NCBI RefSeq assembly: GCF_902702915.1
Contig: NZ_LR738849.1
Span: 2,487,001-2,551,000 of the forward strand
Length of the DNA: 64,000 nt
From: Desulfovibrio sp. 86
GTDB lineage: Bacteria; Desulfobacterota; Desulfovibrionia; Desulfovibrionales; Desulfovibrionaceae
Reading direction: 5' to 3'
Shown here: positions 62,191 to 64,000 of the stretch, piece by piece
Position numbering within the stretch: position 1 is the stretch's first letter
Layout: each line of letters begins with the position of its first letter
Program-made: the position numbers and the translations under genes
Notes under the pieces: model-generated
Seen by the model: only the letters and a program-made list of their open reading frames with translations
The model's database searches: none
Told to the model about the DNA's origin: nothing

Positions 62191-62416
62191 GCGAGGGCGT
62201 GCCCGGCGCGCGGCGCGGCTGGCGACGATGCTTTTGGCGGCGGCGCAGACACGGGAAAAGCGGTTCGGACTCGTAACATGAAAACCAGCCGCAGGCTTGC
62301 CTCCTGTGGGGCATTGTGGGCGATCCGGGGCGGAGCTCGCCAGTTTTCGTGGCCTGCTGCGAGCGACAGTGCCGCGCAACACAGGCACAGCATAAAATCC
62401 GCAAAGGTGGTTTTGC

Positions 62417-62986
62417 ATGTCAACCCGGCGGTATGCGTTCAGTTGGGACTATGTCGGCAATGTTCATGACGGTCGGCCAAATCTCGGCAACAGCGCGCGC
62501 ATCGAGGTATACCGGCTGTTTCAGTATACCCTGCGTGACGTCATTGAGGTGCGCTACGGTACGGCCGAATCCGAAGAAATCATGCGCGAGAGCGGAAAGC
62601 TGGCCGGGCGGAAATTCTGCGAAAGATTTATCGGCCGCCGTGAGCGGTTTGACGATTTTGTGGCGGCGGCGCAAAAAGCCCTGCTGGACTTTGGCATCGG
62701 CATCATGCGCATCGAAAGCGCCGACTACGAAGCCTTGCATTTTACCCTGACCGTGGCTGAAGATCTGGACTGTTCCGGCCTGCCGGACAAAGATCACACG
62801 GTCTGCCACTACGATGAGGGATTTCTGGCAGGCATGCTTCTGATTCAGACCGGCGAGGAGTTTCACGTGCGTGAAATCGATTGCTGGTGCACTGGCGACA
62901 GAACATGCCGCTTTGAGGTCAAACGGCTGCTCCAGACAGATACTGGCAAGGCAGATACTGGCAAGGCGGTTCCTGACACGGTCTGA
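62417..62986 (+). CDS. V4R (4-vinyl reductase) domain protein
   Basis: A 189-residue protein whose C-terminal half has GEEFHVREIDCWCTGDRTCRFEVK, the Cys-rich end of the V4R domain that binds small hydrophobic molecules or metal. The N-terminal half (ARIEVYRLFQYTLRDVIEVRYGTAESEEIMRESGKLAGRKF) is typical of proteins with this domain. Ligand unknown. A short repeated DTGKA sequence is at the C-terminus. Confidence 0.85.
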   Translation: MSTRRYAFSWDYVGNVHDGRPNLGNSARIEVYRLFQYTLRDVIEVRYGTAESEEIMRESGKLAGRKFCERFIGRRERFDDFVAAAQKALLDFGIGIMRIESADYEALHFTLTVAEDLDCSGLPDKDHTVCHYDEGFLAGMLLIQTGEEFHVREIDCWCTGDRTCRFEVKRLLQTDTGKADTGKAVPDTV

Positions 62987-63037
62987 AGCAACATCCCGCA
63001 GCGTGTATGCCGCCTTCCAAGCCCTCCCTCCTTTATG

Positions 63038-63076
63038 CAAAAAAGCCCCTGTCCGTTGTAGTGCGGGCAGGGGCTT
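63038..63076 (-). terminator. Intrinsic terminator for the ModA-like gene
   Basis: On the minus strand, AAGCCCCTGCCCG, a loop, CGGACAGGGGC, then TTTTTTGC. It lies downstream of the minus-strand gene ending at 63223. Confidence 0.85.
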
Positions 63077-63164
63077 GATGTGTTATGGATCAGGAACCAG
63101 GCAGGTTGCGAATAAAAAGAGTTAACCGTCCTGCAGGGATTTTCCTGAAAATCCTTGCCGCGAA

Positions 63165-63227
63165 GTGCTCTGTCGATTGCGTGAGCAGTCGCCCGCAGCG
63201 AAGGCGTAAGCGCAGTTCATTTCTAGT
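63165..63227 (+). repeat. Partial family D leader at the end of the ModA-like gene
   Basis: TGCGTGAGCAGTCGC, AAGGCGTAAGCGCAGTTCAT and TTTCTAG match the leader at 46570-46600. The TAG on the minus strand (63223-63225) is the stop of the ModA-like gene. Confidence 0.65.
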
Positions 63228-63999
63228 GGTTGGCCGCTTCCAGACCCGTATCGTCAATGACTTTGGCGGACTGCGGTGAAGCGAGATATTTCAGCAGAGC
63301 CTTTGCCCCTTCCGGATTTTTGGCTCCCTTGACCACGCCGGCGGAAAACAGCGTCACTTCCTGCACGGCATCGGGGATCAGGCCCACGATGAGGATGCCT
63401 TCAACGGGCTTGAGTTCGCTGAGCTGCTGAAAGCCGATCTCGGCTTCGCCTCGGGCCACCACCTTGCCAACAGGTTCAGCGGGTATCATGCGGGCCTTGT
63501 CCTTGAGGGCGTCCGCAAGACCCAGCTTGGGGATCATGACCTTGGCGATATACGTGCCGCTGGCGCTGTCAGAATAGGCAATGCTTTTGGCTTTGAGCAT
63601 GGTCTGCTTGAGGGCATCCACCGTTGCGATATCAGGGGCGGGCGCTCCGGCGCGCACAGCCAGCGCGATCTTTGAGCGCGCCAGCAGTACAGTGCTCGAC
63701 GGATCCACCTTGCCTTCCTTCACCAGTTTGTCGAGTGAATTGCCCACCATGATGACCACGTCAATGGGTTCCCCGCGTTCCAGGCGCTGGGGAATGGCGT
63801 TGTGGGTGTCGCCCATGGACGGCCCCCATGCGGATTTGAGGGTATTGCCCGTGGCTTTTTCAAATTCCGGGGCAAGGGCCTTGTAGGCGGCGGCAAAGCC
63901 GCCGGAACTGACAACGTTGATTTCAGCAGCGCTGGCAAGGCTTGTAAGGGCCAGAAAAGCCATGCTCCATATGACCAGACGTACAGACCTGAGTAGCAT
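63223..63999 (-). CDS. Periplasmic molybdate/anion-type substrate-binding protein
   Basis: A 258-residue ModA-like binding protein. A signal peptide (MLLRSVRLVIWSMAFLALTSLASA) is followed by INVVSSGGFAAAYKALAPEFEKATG, then RGEPIDVVIMVG, SKIALAVRAGAP and EIGFQQLSELKPVEGI, the order of a type II binding fold. It resembles ModA but could bind other oxyanions or organic acids. ATG at 63999 is at the window edge, so a permease gene may lie upstream, outside the window. Confidence 0.85.
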   Translation of the reverse strand: MLLRSVRLVIWSMAFLALTSLASAAEINVVSSGGFAAAYKALAPEFEKATGNTLKSAWGPSMGDTHNAIPQRLERGEPIDVVIMVGNSLDKLVKEGKVDPSSTVLLARSKIALAVRAGAPAPDIATVDALKQTMLKAKSIAYSDSASGTYIAKVMIPKLGLADALKDKARMIPAEPVGKVVARGEAEIGFQQLSELKPVEGILIVGLIPDAVQEVTLFSAGVVKGAKNPEGAKALLKYLASPQSAKVIDDTGLEAANH

Positions 64000-64000
64000 T

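Overview
The window is a high-GC chromosomal segment that fits a sulfate-reducing deltaproteobacterium of the Desulfovibrio group, most like D. desulfuricans. The reasons are the mix of a CobU gene, a bacterial PglB oligosaccharyltransferase, a 4VR-domain protein, a UbiD-like decarboxylase and proteins carrying Ala/Pro/Gly-rich insertions. The species call is inference from gene content, not a database match.

Layout. 1-2021: end of an unknown gene, cobU and a secreted protein. 2089-3146: two tandem copies of a small AT-rich membrane-protein gene. 3196-20511 (minus strand): a compact virus-like late operon. Read in transcription order it encodes endolysin, 3-TM holin, DUF2730 protein, a 94-aa protein, large terminase, a GNAT-like/virion fusion, portal, Bbp19-like protein, scaffold, major capsid, cement protein, podoviral tail tube A, tail fibre, fibre chaperone, tail nozzle, a GNAT, a gp14-like core protein and two small proteins. 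It is preceded by a Mor-type activator operon (19494-20511) and a divergent S24 repressor (20822-21493). No integrase, transposase or replication gene is visible. 21888-22145: Lar-like zinc protein. 22480-34870: three BOF (YgiW-type) periplasmic proteins, an OmpR-type regulator, a sensor kinase and an MdtABC-like RND pump. 34871-36695: repeat-rich intergenic DNA with one membrane-protein gene. 36696-37991: an unknown protein followed by a second, paralogous membrane protein. 38014-54069: housekeeping genes (murJ, rnr, YbhL, peptidyl-prolyl isomerase, ruvC, mlaE, SPOR, argS, fabD, rsmG, pglB, rlmH, tsaC). 54343-55687: methyltransferase and its MarR regulator. 55826-59997: NUDIX, UbiD and nadE operon. 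60613-62986: glpX, a secreted protein and a 4VR protein. 63223-63999: ModA-like binding protein.

The most interesting signal is the short-tailed late operon. It looks domesticated: it lacks early, integration and large ejection-protein genes, and it carries two families of dispersed host repeats. The late promoter in front of the endolysin (19340-19370) shares 31 identical bases, including the palindrome CTGAACCCGTTCAG, with the region in front of an unlinked gene at 36696. The product of that gene shares the peptide PLEERMYA with the scaffold protein and has His and Asn-Cys motifs that recall cysteine-peptidase-type effectors. It is flanked by two paralogous small membrane proteins. I propose a gene-transfer-agent-like or otherwise domesticated particle with an unlinked, co-regulated cargo or effector gene and possible immunity proteins.

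Several families of short palindromic repeats are scattered through the intergenic regions, and some of them supply stop codons. No rRNA, tRNA or CRISPR array was seen.
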